Assembly (NCBI GenBank): GCA_041574955.1
Contig: JBFGNS010000036.1
Location: 1-28,975, forward strand
Origin: CALZJC01 sp041574955
GTDB taxonomy: Bacteria; Acidobacteriota; Thermoanaerobaculia; Multivoradales; JAHEKO01
DNA: 28,975 bases
Direction of reading: 5' to 3'
Positions 21,349 to 28,975 of this stretch are shown one piece after another; within the stretch, counting starts at the first letter, position 1; every line of letters starts with the position of its first letter. Both the position numbers and the translations under genes were made by a program. The notes beneath the pieces were generated by a model. The model was not told the DNA's origin, ran no database searches, and worked only from the letters and a program-made list of their open reading frames with translations.

Positions 21349-22361
21349 CCGGCGGGGTCAGTCGGCGCCGGCAGCGCCGCCAGCGTTGCCGCCAGGGTGC
21401 GGTCGACGCCGATGTCCCGCAGACAGCGGTGGTGCAGCAGCGGGCAGCGCCGGCGGAAGCAGGGCGAGCACCAGCGGTCGGTGTAGAGCACCTCGTGGCC
21501 GTCGCCCGCCGGCGCCGTGCGGCGCGGATCGGTGGGGCCGAACAGGGCCACGCAGCGGGTGCCCACCGCGGCCGCCAGATGCATCGGCCCCGAGTCGTTG
21601 GTCACCAGCAGGTCGAGGCTGGCGAGCACCTGCGCCAGCTGCGCCAGGTCCAGGTCGGGACCGATCAGCGGGTGGAGGTGCCCGCTCTGCTCGTGTACCC
21701 GTACGCCCAGCCACACCTCGCTCGGCCCGGCCACGATCAGCATGCGGACCGCCGGCCGCCGCCGGCGGAGCTCGCGCGCCAGTTCGGCGAACCGCTCGCC
21801 CGGCCACCGCTTGCTGGGGCCGAACTCGGCGCCGGGGAACAGCCCGACGAGCGGCGAGCGCGGCTCGACGCCGGCGCGCTCGACGAGCCGCCGGCCGGCG
21901 CGGCGTCCGGCCTCGTCGACCGCCAGCCGCGGCCGCCAGTCGCCGGGTGGCGCCACCCGCATCGCCGCCAGCAGCTCGCGGTAGTCCTCGATCTGCGGCC
22001 GCCGCCGCCGGCCGGCGGGACGGGGCAGCGCCGGCGCCAGCAGCCAGGCGCGCAGATCGCCGCGGTAGCCCCAGCGCTCGGGGATGCCGGCGCGGCGGGC
22101 CAGCCAGGCGGCGCGGAACGAGTTGGGCAGCACCACCGCCTCGCCGAACCGGTGGCGTCGCAGCTCGTCGACGGTGGCGCGGTCGTCCTGCCTGGTGACC
22201 GTCGTCGCGACCGACGGCGACAGGGCGAGCAACGGTTCCAGGTGAGGCCGCGCCAGCACCCGGCAGCGGCGGCCGCTCGCCGCCAGGGCGTCGAGCACCG
22301 GCAGTGCCATCACCGTGTCGCCGACCCAGTTGGGCGCGATCACCAGGGTGTCGCCGGCCAC
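21345..22361 (-). CDS. waaF: GT9 lipopolysaccharide heptosyltransferase (WaaF-like)
   Basis: The product is 338 aa, a normal length for the family. 'IAPNWVGDTVMALPVLDAL' at the N-terminus, 'LFPGAEFGPSKRWP' in the middle and 'VTNDSGPMHLAAAVGT' near residue 255 are the three signatures of ADP-heptose:LPS heptosyltransferase II. A Cys cluster, 'WCSPCFRRRCPL', follows, as seen in many members. It adds heptose to the inner core in the cytoplasm. The start is GTG 22361, 1 nt after the acyltransferase stop. It is the last gene of the waaA-lpxK-lpxL operon. Which heptose it adds (I or II) cannot be fixed from sequence. Confidence 0.88.
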   Translation of the reverse strand: MAGDTLVIAPNWVGDTVMALPVLDALAASGRRCRVLARPHLEPLLALSPSVATTVTRQDDRATVDELRRHRFGEAVVLPNSFRAAWLARRAGIPERWGYRGDLRAWLLAPALPRPAGRRRRPQIEDYRELLAAMRVAPPGDWRPRLAVDEAGRRAGRRLVERAGVEPRSPLVGLFPGAEFGPSKRWPGERFAELARELRRRRPAVRMLIVAGPSEVWLGVRVHEQSGHLHPLIGPDLDLAQLAQVLASLDLLVTNDSGPMHLAAAVGTRCVALFGPTDPRRTAPAGDGHEVLYTDRWCSPCFRRRCPLLHHRCLRDIGVDRTLAATLAALPAPTDPAG

Positions 22362-22362
22362 C

Positions 22363-23268
22363 TCAGTCCGCCTCCGCCGCCGGCTGTGGACGGTGCCGCC
22401 AGCGGTCGTGCATCCACAGCCACATCGCCGGGTGCCGCCGGATCTGCTCCTCGGTCACCGCCATGTACTGCCGGGTGAGCTCCGCCATCGCCGCGCGACC
22501 GCTGCCGTGCGGCTGGATGGCCGGCAGCACCTCGACCCGGAAGCGCCCGCCCGGCTCGGGGTAGCAGTAGATCGGGACCACCGGCGTGCGGCAGCGCAGC
22601 GACAGGCGGGCCGCCAGCGTGCTGGTGGTCGCCGGCCGACCGAGAAACGGCAGCTCGATCCCTTCATGCGGCGCCACCCGCTGGTCGGCGAGCAGGAACA
22701 CCCGGCCACCCGCAGAGAGGGAGCGCAGCGTCGCACGCGCGGCTCCCCGGCGGGGGATGGAGCGGTTGCCGGGCCGCTCGCGCAGCCAGCGCAGCCGCCG
22801 GTCCAGCTTGGGGTTGTCGGCCGGCCGGACGATCAGGTCTGCAACGCCGCGGTACAGCGCCACCGGGTAGGCGAGGATCTCGAAGTTGCCGATGTGCCCG
22901 GTGAGCAGCAGCACGCCGCGGCCCTGCTGTTCGGCGCGGATCAGATGCTCCCAGCCGACGAGCGAGATCCGCCGGCAGACCTCGGCCGGCCCGAAGCGGG
23001 TGAGCGACAGGATGTCGAGCGCGACGCCGCCGTAGTGGCGGAAGCAGCGCCGGACCAGCGCCCGGCGCGCCCGGCGGTCGAGCTCGGGCAGGGCGCCGGC
23101 GAGGTTGCGCCGCGCCACCTCGCGGTGGCGGCGGTCGAGCAGGTGGGCGAGCGCACCCAGCCAGCCGCCGACGGTGCGCGCCCAGCGGTGCGGCAGGGCG
23201 CGCACGCTGCCCAGCAGCGTCATGAACAGCGCGTGCTCGAGGGCGAAGCGCAGCCGGCGGCCGCTCAT
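22363..23268 (-). CDS. lpxL: Lipid A late acyltransferase (LpxL/HtrB family)
   Basis: The product is 301 aa. A hydrophobic N-terminal segment is followed by the acyltransferase core with 'LLLTGHIGNFE' (H125-x4-E130), the catalytic HX4(D/E) motif, and 'FLLADQRVAPHEGIELPFLG', a second conserved block. 'PAMWLWMHDRWRH' is the conserved C-terminal motif of the LpxL/LpxM group. It adds a secondary acyl chain to Kdo-lipid A at the inner membrane. The ATG overlaps the lpxK stop (ATGA). Whether it makes the LpxL or LpxM type of ester cannot be told from sequence alone. Confidence 0.9.
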   Translation of the reverse strand: MSGRRLRFALEHALFMTLLGSVRALPHRWARTVGGWLGALAHLLDRRHREVARRNLAGALPELDRRARRALVRRCFRHYGGVALDILSLTRFGPAEVCRRISLVGWEHLIRAEQQGRGVLLLTGHIGNFEILAYPVALYRGVADLIVRPADNPKLDRRLRWLRERPGNRSIPRRGAARATLRSLSAGGRVFLLADQRVAPHEGIELPFLGRPATTSTLAARLSLRCRTPVVPIYCYPEPGGRFRVEVLPAIQPHGSGRAAMAELTRQYMAVTEEQIRRHPAMWLWMHDRWRHRPQPAAEAD

Positions 23269-24299
23269 CTCGCCGCCTCCGCCAGCGCCGCCAGCCGGCG
23301 GTCGAGCCAGCGCCAGAACGCGGCTTCGGGCTCGGCGCGGATCGGCAGCTCGGCCAACGGCAGCTCGATCCGGCCGAGCAGCTTGACGGCGTCCTTGGCG
23401 GTGGTCAGGACGGTCCCGGCGCCGTGCTCGCGGGCCGCGCGCTCGATGCGCTCGACGGTGCGCCGGTCGTAGTCGTGATGGTCGGGCAGGCGGATCCGGT
23501 CGACCGTCTCGACGCGCGCCGCCGCCACCGCCGCGAAGAACCGCTCGGGGCGGGCGATCGCCGCCACCGCCAGCACCCGCTCGTCCGGCGGTAGCGGCTG
23601 GCCGGAGAGCAGCCGTGGCGGCAGCAGGAGGGTACGGCTGGCGAAGGCGGCGCCGGCGAAGCCGTACGGTGCCAGCGCCTCCGCCAGCCCGGCGGCGCTG
23701 CCCTCGCAGTCGGTCACCACCACCGCGTCGGCGCGCGCCAGGGACGCGAGCGGCTCGCGCAGCCGTCCCGACGGCGGCAGCCGCCCGCCGCCGAACGGGT
23801 CGGCCGCCGGCAGCGCCACGATGTCGAGCTGGCGGGCCAGCGCCAGGTGGGAGAAGCCGTCGTCGAGCAGGAACAGCTCGGGCGGTGGGGCCAGCCGCTC
23901 GAGGGCGTGCCGGCCGGCCTCGAAGCGGTCGGCGCCGACCACCACCGCCACCCCTGGCAGCTGGCCGGCCAGCAGCACCGGCTCGTCACCCGCCAGCAGC
24001 GGCCCGAGCAGCGGACCGTCGCCGACGCTCACTACCTTGACGCCGCGCGAGCGGCGTCGGTAGCCACGCGACAGCACGGCCACCGTCAGGCCGCGGTCGC
24101 GCAGGTGGCCGGCGGCGGCCGCCACCAGCGGCGTCTTGCCGGTGCCGCCCCAGTGCAGGTTGCCGATGCTCACCACCGGCGCCGGCAGGGTGCGCCGCCG
24201 GCCGCGGTGCCAGGCCGCACGCAGGCGGTGCGCGGCGGCGTACAAGTGCTGCCAGGGCGAGCGGGGCGGGGGCGGCGGGCGCCAGCTGCCGGCGGTCAT
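23265..24299 (-). CDS. lpxK: Tetraacyldisaccharide 4'-kinase
   Basis: The product is 344 aa. The P-loop is 'SIGNLHWGGTGKTPLV' (44-59). 'LSRGYRR', 'GDEPVLLA' (104-111), 'LLDDGFSHLALAR' (144-156, the DDGFQH motif with Ser for Gln) and 'LPDHHDYD' follow in the family order. It phosphorylates the 4' position of the lipid A precursor at the inner membrane. ATG 24299 overlaps the waaA stop (ATGA), which decides the start against a longer open frame. A Pro-rich N-terminus (PPPPPRSP) precedes the amphipathic membrane-binding helix. Confidence 0.93.
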   Translation of the reverse strand: MTAGSWRPPPPPRSPWQHLYAAAHRLRAAWHRGRRRTLPAPVVSIGNLHWGGTGKTPLVAAAAGHLRDRGLTVAVLSRGYRRRSRGVKVVSVGDGPLLGPLLAGDEPVLLAGQLPGVAVVVGADRFEAGRHALERLAPPPELFLLDDGFSHLALARQLDIVALPAADPFGGGRLPPSGRLREPLASLARADAVVVTDCEGSAAGLAEALAPYGFAGAAFASRTLLLPPRLLSGQPLPPDERVLAVAAIARPERFFAAVAAARVETVDRIRLPDHHDYDRRTVERIERAAREHGAGTVLTTAKDAVKLLGRIELPLAELPIRAEPEAAFWRWLDRRLAALAEAAR

Positions 24300-25555
24300 C
24301 CGGCGGCGGCCTCCGGCGGCCGGGCGACGGCGTCGACAACCCGCAAGGTGCGCTCGAGCGCGCCGCGGTTGGCGGCCACCAGCCGCCGGCCGCGCTCGCC
24401 GAGCGCCGCCGCCGCCGCGGGCTGTGCCAGCCAGTCGCGCCACACCGCGCCCAGCTCGCCACCGCTGTCCACCCGCCGCCAGGCGCCGTCGGCGTCGAAG
24501 CCGGCGGCGATGTCGGCGAAGTTCTCCATCGACCGGCCGACCGCCACCGGCACCCCGAAGCGCGCCGGCTCGAGCGGGTTGTGGCCGCCGGTGGCGACCA
24601 GCGTGCCGCCGATGAAGGCGCCGAACGCCAGTCGGTAGATGCCGGCCAGCTCGCCCAGGCTGTCGAGCAGCAGCACCGCCGGCCGGCCGTCGGGCCGTTC
24701 GCTGCGGCGGGCCGCGTCGACGCCCAGCCGGGTGAGCAGCTCGGCCACCTCGCTCCAGCGCTCAGGATGGCGGGGCGCCAGCACCAGCAGCGCGTCGGCG
24801 CCGCCGCCGGCGGCGGCGTGCGCCGCCACTACCTGCTCGTCCTCGCCCGCCATCGTCGAGCCGGCCACCAGCACCGGCCGGCCGCCGGCCAGCCGTTCGA
24901 CGAGCTCCTCGACCTCCGGCTGGCGCGGCGGCTCCGGCGACTCGAACTTGAGGTTGCCGGTCTCGACGATGCGCTCCGGCGCCACCCCCAGCCGCTCCAG
25001 CCGCCGGCGGTCGGTGGCGCCCTGCACGGCGAACCGGGTCACCGGGTCGAGCAGCGGCGACAGCCAGCGCCGCAGCAGCCGCAGCCGGCGGTACGAGCGG
25101 TCGCTGATGCGCCCGTTGACCACCATCACCGTCAGCCGCCGCCGCCGCGCCTCACGCAGCACCAGCGGCCACAGGTCGCCTTCCACCAGCACCAGGGCGC
25201 GCGGCGAGTAGCGGCGGTAGAAGCGGCGCACCGGGCCGGCCAGCTCGAACGGCAGATAGGTCACCGTGGCGCGCTCGCCGAAGGCGGCACGGGCGCGCGC
25301 CTGGCCGGTAGGGGTCACCGTCGTCACCACCAGCGGCAGGCCGGCGGGCAGCGCGCGGACCAGGGTGGCGGCAACCCCCACCTCGCCCACCGAGACGGCG
25401 TGGATCCACAGCGGCGCGGGCCCGGATGGCGGCGGCAGCCCGCGGCCCAGGCGGCCGCGCAGCGTGGGAAGGTAGTGACGGGCCCGGCCGAGCAGCAGGA
25501 ACGGACCGGCCAGCGCCAGGACCGCCGCCGTCGCCAGTTGGTAGAGCAGCCACAT
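24296..25555 (-). CDS. waaA: Kdo transferase
   Basis: The product is 419 aa. An N-terminal membrane anchor (about 1-23) is followed by 'IHAVSVGEVGVAATLVRAL', with E58 in the position of the catalytic Glu of E. coli WaaA. The C-terminal nucleotide-binding half shows 'PVLVAGSTMAGEDEQVV', 'LVLAPRHPERW' and 'GGTLVATGGHNPLEPA', all conserved in the family. It adds Kdo from CMP-Kdo to lipid A precursor. ATG 25555 was chosen because the anchor then starts normally. It is the first gene of the lipid A/inner-core operon. How many Kdo residues it adds cannot be read from sequence. Confidence 0.93.
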   Translation of the reverse strand: MWLLYQLATAAVLALAGPFLLLGRARHYLPTLRGRLGRGLPPPSGPAPLWIHAVSVGEVGVAATLVRALPAGLPLVVTTVTPTGQARARAAFGERATVTYLPFELAGPVRRFYRRYSPRALVLVEGDLWPLVLREARRRRLTVMVVNGRISDRSYRRLRLLRRWLSPLLDPVTRFAVQGATDRRRLERLGVAPERIVETGNLKFESPEPPRQPEVEELVERLAGGRPVLVAGSTMAGEDEQVVAAHAAAGGGADALLVLAPRHPERWSEVAELLTRLGVDAARRSERPDGRPAVLLLDSLGELAGIYRLAFGAFIGGTLVATGGHNPLEPARFGVPVAVGRSMENFADIAAGFDADGAWRRVDSGGELGAVWRDWLAQPAAAAALGERGRRLVAANRGALERTLRVVDAVARPPEAAAG

Positions 25556-25644
25556 GGGGGACGCGCCAGGCCGCGCGCGGTCACAGAGCGAGCCGGTACG
25601 GCCGGTCGGGTCGGGCCGTGGACACCGGCGCGGAAGCGCCCGAA

Positions 25645-25652
25645 AGTATAAT
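25645..25652. promoter_or_regulatory. Overlapping divergent -10 elements (TATAAT plus / TATACT minus)
   Basis: The 181-bp gap between waaA and the ECF sigma gene contains the 8-mer AGTATAAT. It reads TATAAT on the plus strand (25647-25652) and TATACT on the minus strand (25645-25650). It is one of the few A/T-rich spots in the gap. No clear -35 box was found on either side. The starts lie about 85 nt downstream on each side. The rest of the gap holds nothing I recognise. Confidence 0.4.
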
Positions 25653-25736
25653 CGCTTCGGGCCGCTGCCCGCCGGGCGCCGGGTCCGCACTGGACGGCTC
25701 GCGGTAGCGTCACGTATACCCCGTGGGTTCGTCGAG

Positions 25737-26372
25737 ATGCCGCATCTTGCCTACAGCCGCCGAACGGCCGCCAGCTGGGACGAGGCCACCGATCGCGAGC
25801 TGCTGCTGGCGGTGCGGCGCGGCGACGAAGCCGCCTTCGACGTCCTGGTGCGCCGCAAGACCCGGCCGCTGCTGCAGCTCGCCTGCCGCATGCTGGGAGA
25901 CCGCGAGGAGGCGCGAGACGTGGTGCAGGTCACCTTTCTCAGGGCCTGGAACCACCGCGCCAGCTTCAACCCGCGCTGGAGCCCCAACACCTGGCTGTAC
26001 CGGATCGCCACCAACCTGGCGATCGACCAGCTGCGCGCACGGCGCAGCCGGGAGCGGGCCGCCGATCAGGTGCGCGGCCATCTGGTGCGCCTCGCCGACG
26101 CCGCTGGCAGGCGCCGTCTCGGCCGGCTCACGGCCGGCGAGGTGCAGCGCATCCTCGAGGAGCTGGCCGGCGAGCTCAGCGAGCGCCAGCGGGCGGTGTT
26201 CGTGCTGCGGGAGGTCGAAGGGCTGGCCTCCCCCGAGGTGGCTCGGATCCTCGGGTGCAAGAGCTCGACGGTGCGCAACCACCTGTTCGCCGCACGGCAG
26301 GTGCTGCGCCGTGAGCTGGTGCGCCGCTATCCGGAGTACGCCGGCCGGCTGGGCGGCGAGGAGGGTGGGTGA
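25737..26372 (+). CDS. ECF-type RNA polymerase sigma factor
   Basis: The product is 211 aa. Region 2 spans about 23-95 ('FDVLVRRKTRPLLQLACRML', 'DVVQVTFLRAWNHRASFNP', 'NTWLYRIATNLAID'). Region 4 spans about 138-194 ('LSERQRAVFVLREVEGLAS', with helix-turn-helix 'EVARILGCKSSTVRNHLFAA'). There is no region 1 or 3, so it belongs to the sigma-E/RpoE-like group. ATG 25737 was chosen because a longer open frame runs through the promoter. It is followed directly by its anti-sigma gene (GTGA overlap). It may control the secretion-type genes downstream, though no matching promoter could be identified. Confidence 0.9.
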   Translation: MPHLAYSRRTAASWDEATDRELLLAVRRGDEAAFDVLVRRKTRPLLQLACRMLGDREEARDVVQVTFLRAWNHRASFNPRWSPNTWLYRIATNLAIDQLRARRSRERAADQVRGHLVRLADAAGRRRLGRLTAGEVQRILEELAGELSERQRAVFVLREVEGLASPEVARILGCKSSTVRNHLFAARQVLRRELVRRYPEYAGRLGGEEGG

Positions 26373-26863
26373 GCTGCCCCGACTGGCGGCGCCTCGCCGC
26401 CTGGCGCGACGACGACCGGCCGGCACCGGCGGGCTGGAGCGGCGCGCTCGAGCACCTGGCGCGCTGCCGCGACTGCCGCCTGCAAGTGGCGGCCTGGGAC
26501 CCGACCCTGCTGCTCGCCGCCACCCCGCCGGCCGAGGTGAGCGACGCCGAGGTCGCGGATGTGGTCACCGCGGTGCGCGCCCTGCGGCGCGCCGAGGCGC
26601 TCGGGCGGCCGCCGGCGAGGCGGACGGCTCGCGCCGCGCTGATCGCGGCGGCCGTCGTGGCCGGGCTGCTCGCCGCTCCTGCCGCCCTGCGCTGGTCGGA
26701 ACGCGGCGAGGCGCCGGCCGGGCGGCCGCCGGCCGTCGCCACCGTCGAGCCGGCGGCGTCGCCGCCGGTCGAGGAGCTGCAGCCGGCCGGAGCGCGCGTC
26801 TACCAGTTCGGCGGCGACGAGCTGCCGGTGGTCCTGATCGTCGACGAGACGCTGGACTTCTGA
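26369..26863 (+). CDS. Zinc-finger membrane anti-sigma factor
   Basis: The product is 164 aa. 'LEHLARCRDCRLQ' gives H29-x3-C33-x2-C36, the HxxxCxxC zinc motif of anti-sigma factors, near the N-terminus. One TM helix (about 88-107) and a periplasmic tail of about 55 residues follow. It should hold the ECF factor at the membrane until a signal releases it. The GTG start overlaps the sigma stop (GTGA), and GAGGAGGG lies upstream. The periplasmic tail is short and Pro/Ala-rich and shows no known sensor domain. Confidence 0.85.
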   Translation: MSCPDWRRLAAWRDDDRPAPAGWSGALEHLARCRDCRLQVAAWDPTLLLAATPPAEVSDAEVADVVTAVRALRRAEALGRPPARRTARAALIAAAVVAGLLAAPAALRWSERGEAPAGRPPAVATVEPAASPPVEELQPAGARVYQFGGDELPVVLIVDETLDF

Positions 26864-26906
26864 GTGCCCTGGCCGGCGTTCGAGCAGCTGCCGGGAGCGG
26901 TCGCCG

Positions 26907-27635
26907 ATGACTCCGACTGTCGTACGGGCCGTCGCCGCCGGCGGGCGGCTGCTGCTGCTCGGGCTGGTGCTCGGCTGGCTACCGGGGCTGCCGCCGGCGG
27001 CGGCGCAGCCGTCGCAGCCGGCCCAGGCGGAGCTCGAGGTCAGGGTCCACACCTTCCGGCATCAGCCCGCCAGCGAGGCGCTGGCACTGATCCAGCCGCT
27101 GCTGTCCCCGCGGGGCAGCGTCCAGCTGCAGCAGGCCGGCAACACCCTGGTGGTGCGCGACACGCGGCCGGTGCTGGAGCTGGTCGGCCGCCTGCTGGCC
27201 GAGTTCGACCATCCGCCGCGGCTGCTCGCGGTGCGCATCCAGGTGGTGCTCGCCGGTGCCGGCGAGGACGCCGACGACCGGCTCGATCCGGAGCTGGAGC
27301 GTCGCCTCGCCGAGCTGCTGCGCTTCGACAGCTACCGTCTGCTGTCGGACGCCGCCTTCGAAGCGCGCGAGGGCGAGCAGGTGAGCTACCAGCTGGGCGA
27401 CGAGTACCGGGTGGCGTTCAAGCTCGGCACCCTGATGGCCGGCGAGCGGATCAAGCTGCGCGGCTTCGAGGTCAGCCGACGGGCCGAGGGCGAGCAGGGC
27501 GGCCCGCTGCTGCGCACCCACCTCAACCTCTCGCTGGGCCGGCCGCTGACCCTCGGCCTGGCCAACGACGAGTCCAGCCGCCGCGCGCTGCTGCTGGTGC
27601 TCACCTGTACACTTGGAGCCGGCGCCGCGCCGTGA
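26907..27635 (+). CDS. Exported protein with a secretin N-domain, lacking the pore domain
   Basis: The product is 242 aa. The signal peptide (about 1-33, 'LLLLGLVLGWLPGLPPAAAQ') fits Sec export. Residues about 43-101 ('VHTFRHQPASEALALIQPLL' and 'NTLVVRDTRPVLELVGRLLAEFD') match the N1/NolW ring-forming domain of secretins. The rest (about 106-235) is beta-rich and matches no motif I know. The pore-forming secretin domain is missing, so it cannot form the channel alone. It could dock to a secretin, or be a free periplasmic adaptor. It lies between an ECF/anti-sigma pair and gspF. Confidence 0.7.
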   Translation: MTPTVVRAVAAGGRLLLLGLVLGWLPGLPPAAAQPSQPAQAELEVRVHTFRHQPASEALALIQPLLSPRGSVQLQQAGNTLVVRDTRPVLELVGRLLAEFDHPPRLLAVRIQVVLAGAGEDADDRLDPELERRLAELLRFDSYRLLSDAAFEAREGEQVSYQLGDEYRVAFKLGTLMAGERIKLRGFEVSRRAEGEQGGPLLRTHLNLSLGRPLTLGLANDESSRRALLLVLTCTLGAGAAP

Positions 27636-27661
27636 CGGCCGGGTAGCCGCGACGATCGGAA

Positions 27662-28873
27662 ATGCAGTTCGTTTGCAGGGTCGGAACGCCGGATGGCCGG
27701 GTGGCCGTGGAGCTGCGCGAGGCGCGCGACGAGGGGGATCTGCGCGACGAGCTCAAGAGCCAGGGGTTCCACATCTTCGAGGTGCGGCGGCGCGGCCTGC
27801 TGTCCAAGCTGCGGCTGCCGGAGCTGCGCCGCAACACGATCCCGCTGCGCAGCCTGCTGATCCACAACCAGGAGATGGCGGCGCTGCTGCGCTCCGGCCT
27901 GCCGGTGCTGCAGACGCTCGACCTGCTGGTGGAGCGCCAGCGCGACCCGCTTTTCAAGAAAGTGCTCGACGAGATCCGCCAGCAGGTGCGCGGCGGCGTG
28001 AGCCTGTCGGACGCGGTGGCGGGGTTCGGCGACCTGTTTCCGCCGCTGTACGCGCCGACGCTCAAGGCCGGTGAGCGCAGCGGCGATCTCGAGACCGTCA
28101 TCCGCCGGTTCGTCCGCTATCAGCAGCTGCTGATGGAGGCGCGCAAGCGGATCGTCTCGGCGCTGGTCTACCCGATGGTTCTGATCGCCCTGTCGGTCGG
28201 TCTGATCGGGGTGATGACGGTCTACGTGGTTCCCAAGTTCCGCGACTTCTTCGTCGGCCTCAACGCCGAGCTGCCGCTGCTGACCCGCATCACGATGGGG
28301 CTGTCGGCGTTCATGCAGCAGCACGCCCTGCTGCTCGGCGTGGCGGTGGCGGCGGCGGTGGTGGCGCTGCTGCAGTGGCGGCGGAGCCCGCGCGGAGCCA
28401 CCACCATGGCGCGCTGGAAGCTGGCCGTGCCTCTGGTCGGCCGGGTCTTCCACCGTCTGGCCCTGTCGGAGTTCTGCCGTTCGCTGGCGACCCTGCTCGG
28501 CGGCGGCCTGCCGGTGATCTCGGCGCTCGACGTATCGGTGGCGGCGGTGGGCAACGCCCACGTGCGCGGCCGCCTGCGGCCGGTGGTCGGCCGGGTGAGG
28601 GAAGGCGCCGCGCTGCACAGCGCCCTGGAGGAGACCGGGGTGGTGCCCGACCTGGCGATCGACATGGTCAAGGTGGGCGAGACCACCGGTTCGCTGGACA
28701 GCATGCTGACCAGCGTGTCGGACTTCTTCGACGAGGAGGTGGAGACGCGCATGCAGCGCCTGCTCAGCCTGATCGAGCCGGTGATGCTGGTCTTCATGGG
28801 TCTGATCGTGGCGCTGCTGCTGGTGTCGATCTACCTGCCGCTGTTCGGGCTGATGGGCCAGGTGCAGTTCTGA
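27662..28873 (+). CDS. gspF: Type II secretion / type IV pilus inner-membrane protein GspF/PilC
   Basis: The product is 403 aa, the family length. Two T2SF domains (about 68-190 and 270-394) have the repeated pattern 'MAALLRSGLPVLQTLDLL' / 'LATLLGGGLPVISALDVS' and the membrane entry 'LKAGERSGDLETVIRRF' / 'VKVGETTGSLDSMLTSV'. TM helices lie at about 165-190, 222-238 and 372-396. It is the inner-membrane platform that couples the assembly ATPase to pseudopilin or pilin addition. It is separate from the pilus locus at the other end of the window and follows the secretin-N gene, so a secretion system is as likely as a pilus. The stop overlaps the start of a 22-codon ORF (TGATG). Confidence 0.9.
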   Translation: MQFVCRVGTPDGRVAVELREARDEGDLRDELKSQGFHIFEVRRRGLLSKLRLPELRRNTIPLRSLLIHNQEMAALLRSGLPVLQTLDLLVERQRDPLFKKVLDEIRQQVRGGVSLSDAVAGFGDLFPPLYAPTLKAGERSGDLETVIRRFVRYQQLLMEARKRIVSALVYPMVLIALSVGLIGVMTVYVVPKFRDFFVGLNAELPLLTRITMGLSAFMQQHALLLGVAVAAAVVALLQWRRSPRGATTMARWKLAVPLVGRVFHRLALSEFCRSLATLLGGGLPVISALDVSVAAVGNAHVRGRLRPVVGRVREGAALHSALEETGVVPDLAIDMVKVGETTGSLDSMLTSVSDFFDEEVETRMQRLLSLIEPVMLVFMGLIVALLLVSIYLPLFGLMGQVQF

Positions 28874-28941
28874 TGGACGTCTGGAACACGCTGCGCGTAG
28901 ACCCCGGCAGGCGGCCCCACGGCCGTCGCGAGGAGAGCTGA
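28873..28941 (+). CDS. Possible 22-codon ORF between gspF and the next gene
   Basis: MDVWNTLRVDPG... starts with the ATG of TGATG at the gspF stop and ends in TGA overlapping the ATG of the next gene (TGATG at 28939-28943). An internal AGGAGAG serves the following gene. No motif is recognisable. It may be a coupling ORF rather than a functional peptide. Confidence 0.3.
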   Translation: MDVWNTLRVDPGRRPHGRREES

Positions 28942-28975
28942 TGGAACCGTCGATGAGCAACCCGGTCGCCGAGAC
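28941..28975 (+). CDS. Start of an unidentified gene, cut by the window edge
   Basis: An ATG at 28941 is preceded by AGGAGAG (28931-28937) at good spacing and opens MEPSMSNPVAET up to the edge. By position after gspF it could be an assembly ATPase or pseudopilin gene, but only 11 complete codons are visible and none is diagnostic. Confidence 0.45.
   Translation, partial: MEPSMSNPVAE

Overview
This window comes from the chromosome of a very GC-rich, didermic (outer-membrane) bacterium that makes Kdo-containing lipopolysaccharide and type IV pili. The major pilin has a short body of about 165 residues after the cleavage site, a 'QKRTVGDIRSVGSAW' segment and an 'F-S-W-L-T-D' motif. Together with the minor pilins and PilY1, this fits Acidobacteriota (Thermoanaerobaculia-like) best. 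That placement is inference from remembered family resemblance, not from a search. No rRNA, tRNA, CRISPR array, transposase or phage gene was found.

Region 1 (1-6614, all minus strand) is a type IV pilus locus. A minor-pilin operon fimT-pilV-pilW-pilX-pilY1 runs off the left edge. Upstream of it lie a sensor kinase overlapping a prepilin peptidase gene, an intrinsic terminator, and the major pilin gene. Near-perfect sigma-54 (-24/-12) promoters precede both the major pilin and the fimT operon, so both look RpoN-controlled. No response regulator is visible.

Region 2 (6615-9678) holds a membrane-anchored M20 peptidase (minus) and a divergent GT-C type membrane glycosyltransferase (plus). The glycosyltransferase ends in an unusual 80-bp inverted repeat element with a 13-bp tandem duplication at its edge.

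Region 3 (9792-18257, minus) is a tightly overlapped six-gene operon: UbiA-family polyprenyl-phosphate phosphoribosyltransferase, PAP2 phosphatase, GT-C glycosyltransferase, GT2 polyprenyl-phosphate glycosyltransferase, LTA-synthase-like sulfatase-fold transferase, and a membrane-fused spermidine-synthase-like protein. It looks like a lipid-linked pentose/envelope-glycan pathway and is the best candidate for an undescribed system here.

Region 4 (18361-21348, plus) encodes a biotin carboxylase and a biotin carrier subunit of an acyl-CoA carboxylase, then a SAM methyltransferase with a strongly basic N-terminus.

Region 5 (21345-25555, minus) is a lipid A/inner-core operon: waaA, lpxK, an LpxL-type acyltransferase and a GT9 heptosyltransferase. 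Its last stop codon interlocks with the methyltransferase stop in a CTAG.

Region 6 (25737-28975, plus) has an ECF sigma factor, its zinc-finger anti-sigma factor, an exported secretin-N-domain protein without a pore domain, a GspF/PilC inner-membrane protein, a 22-codon ORF and the start of another gene cut by the window edge.

No gene-free stretch exceeds about 180 bases. The gaps hold the promoters, terminator and repeats listed below.
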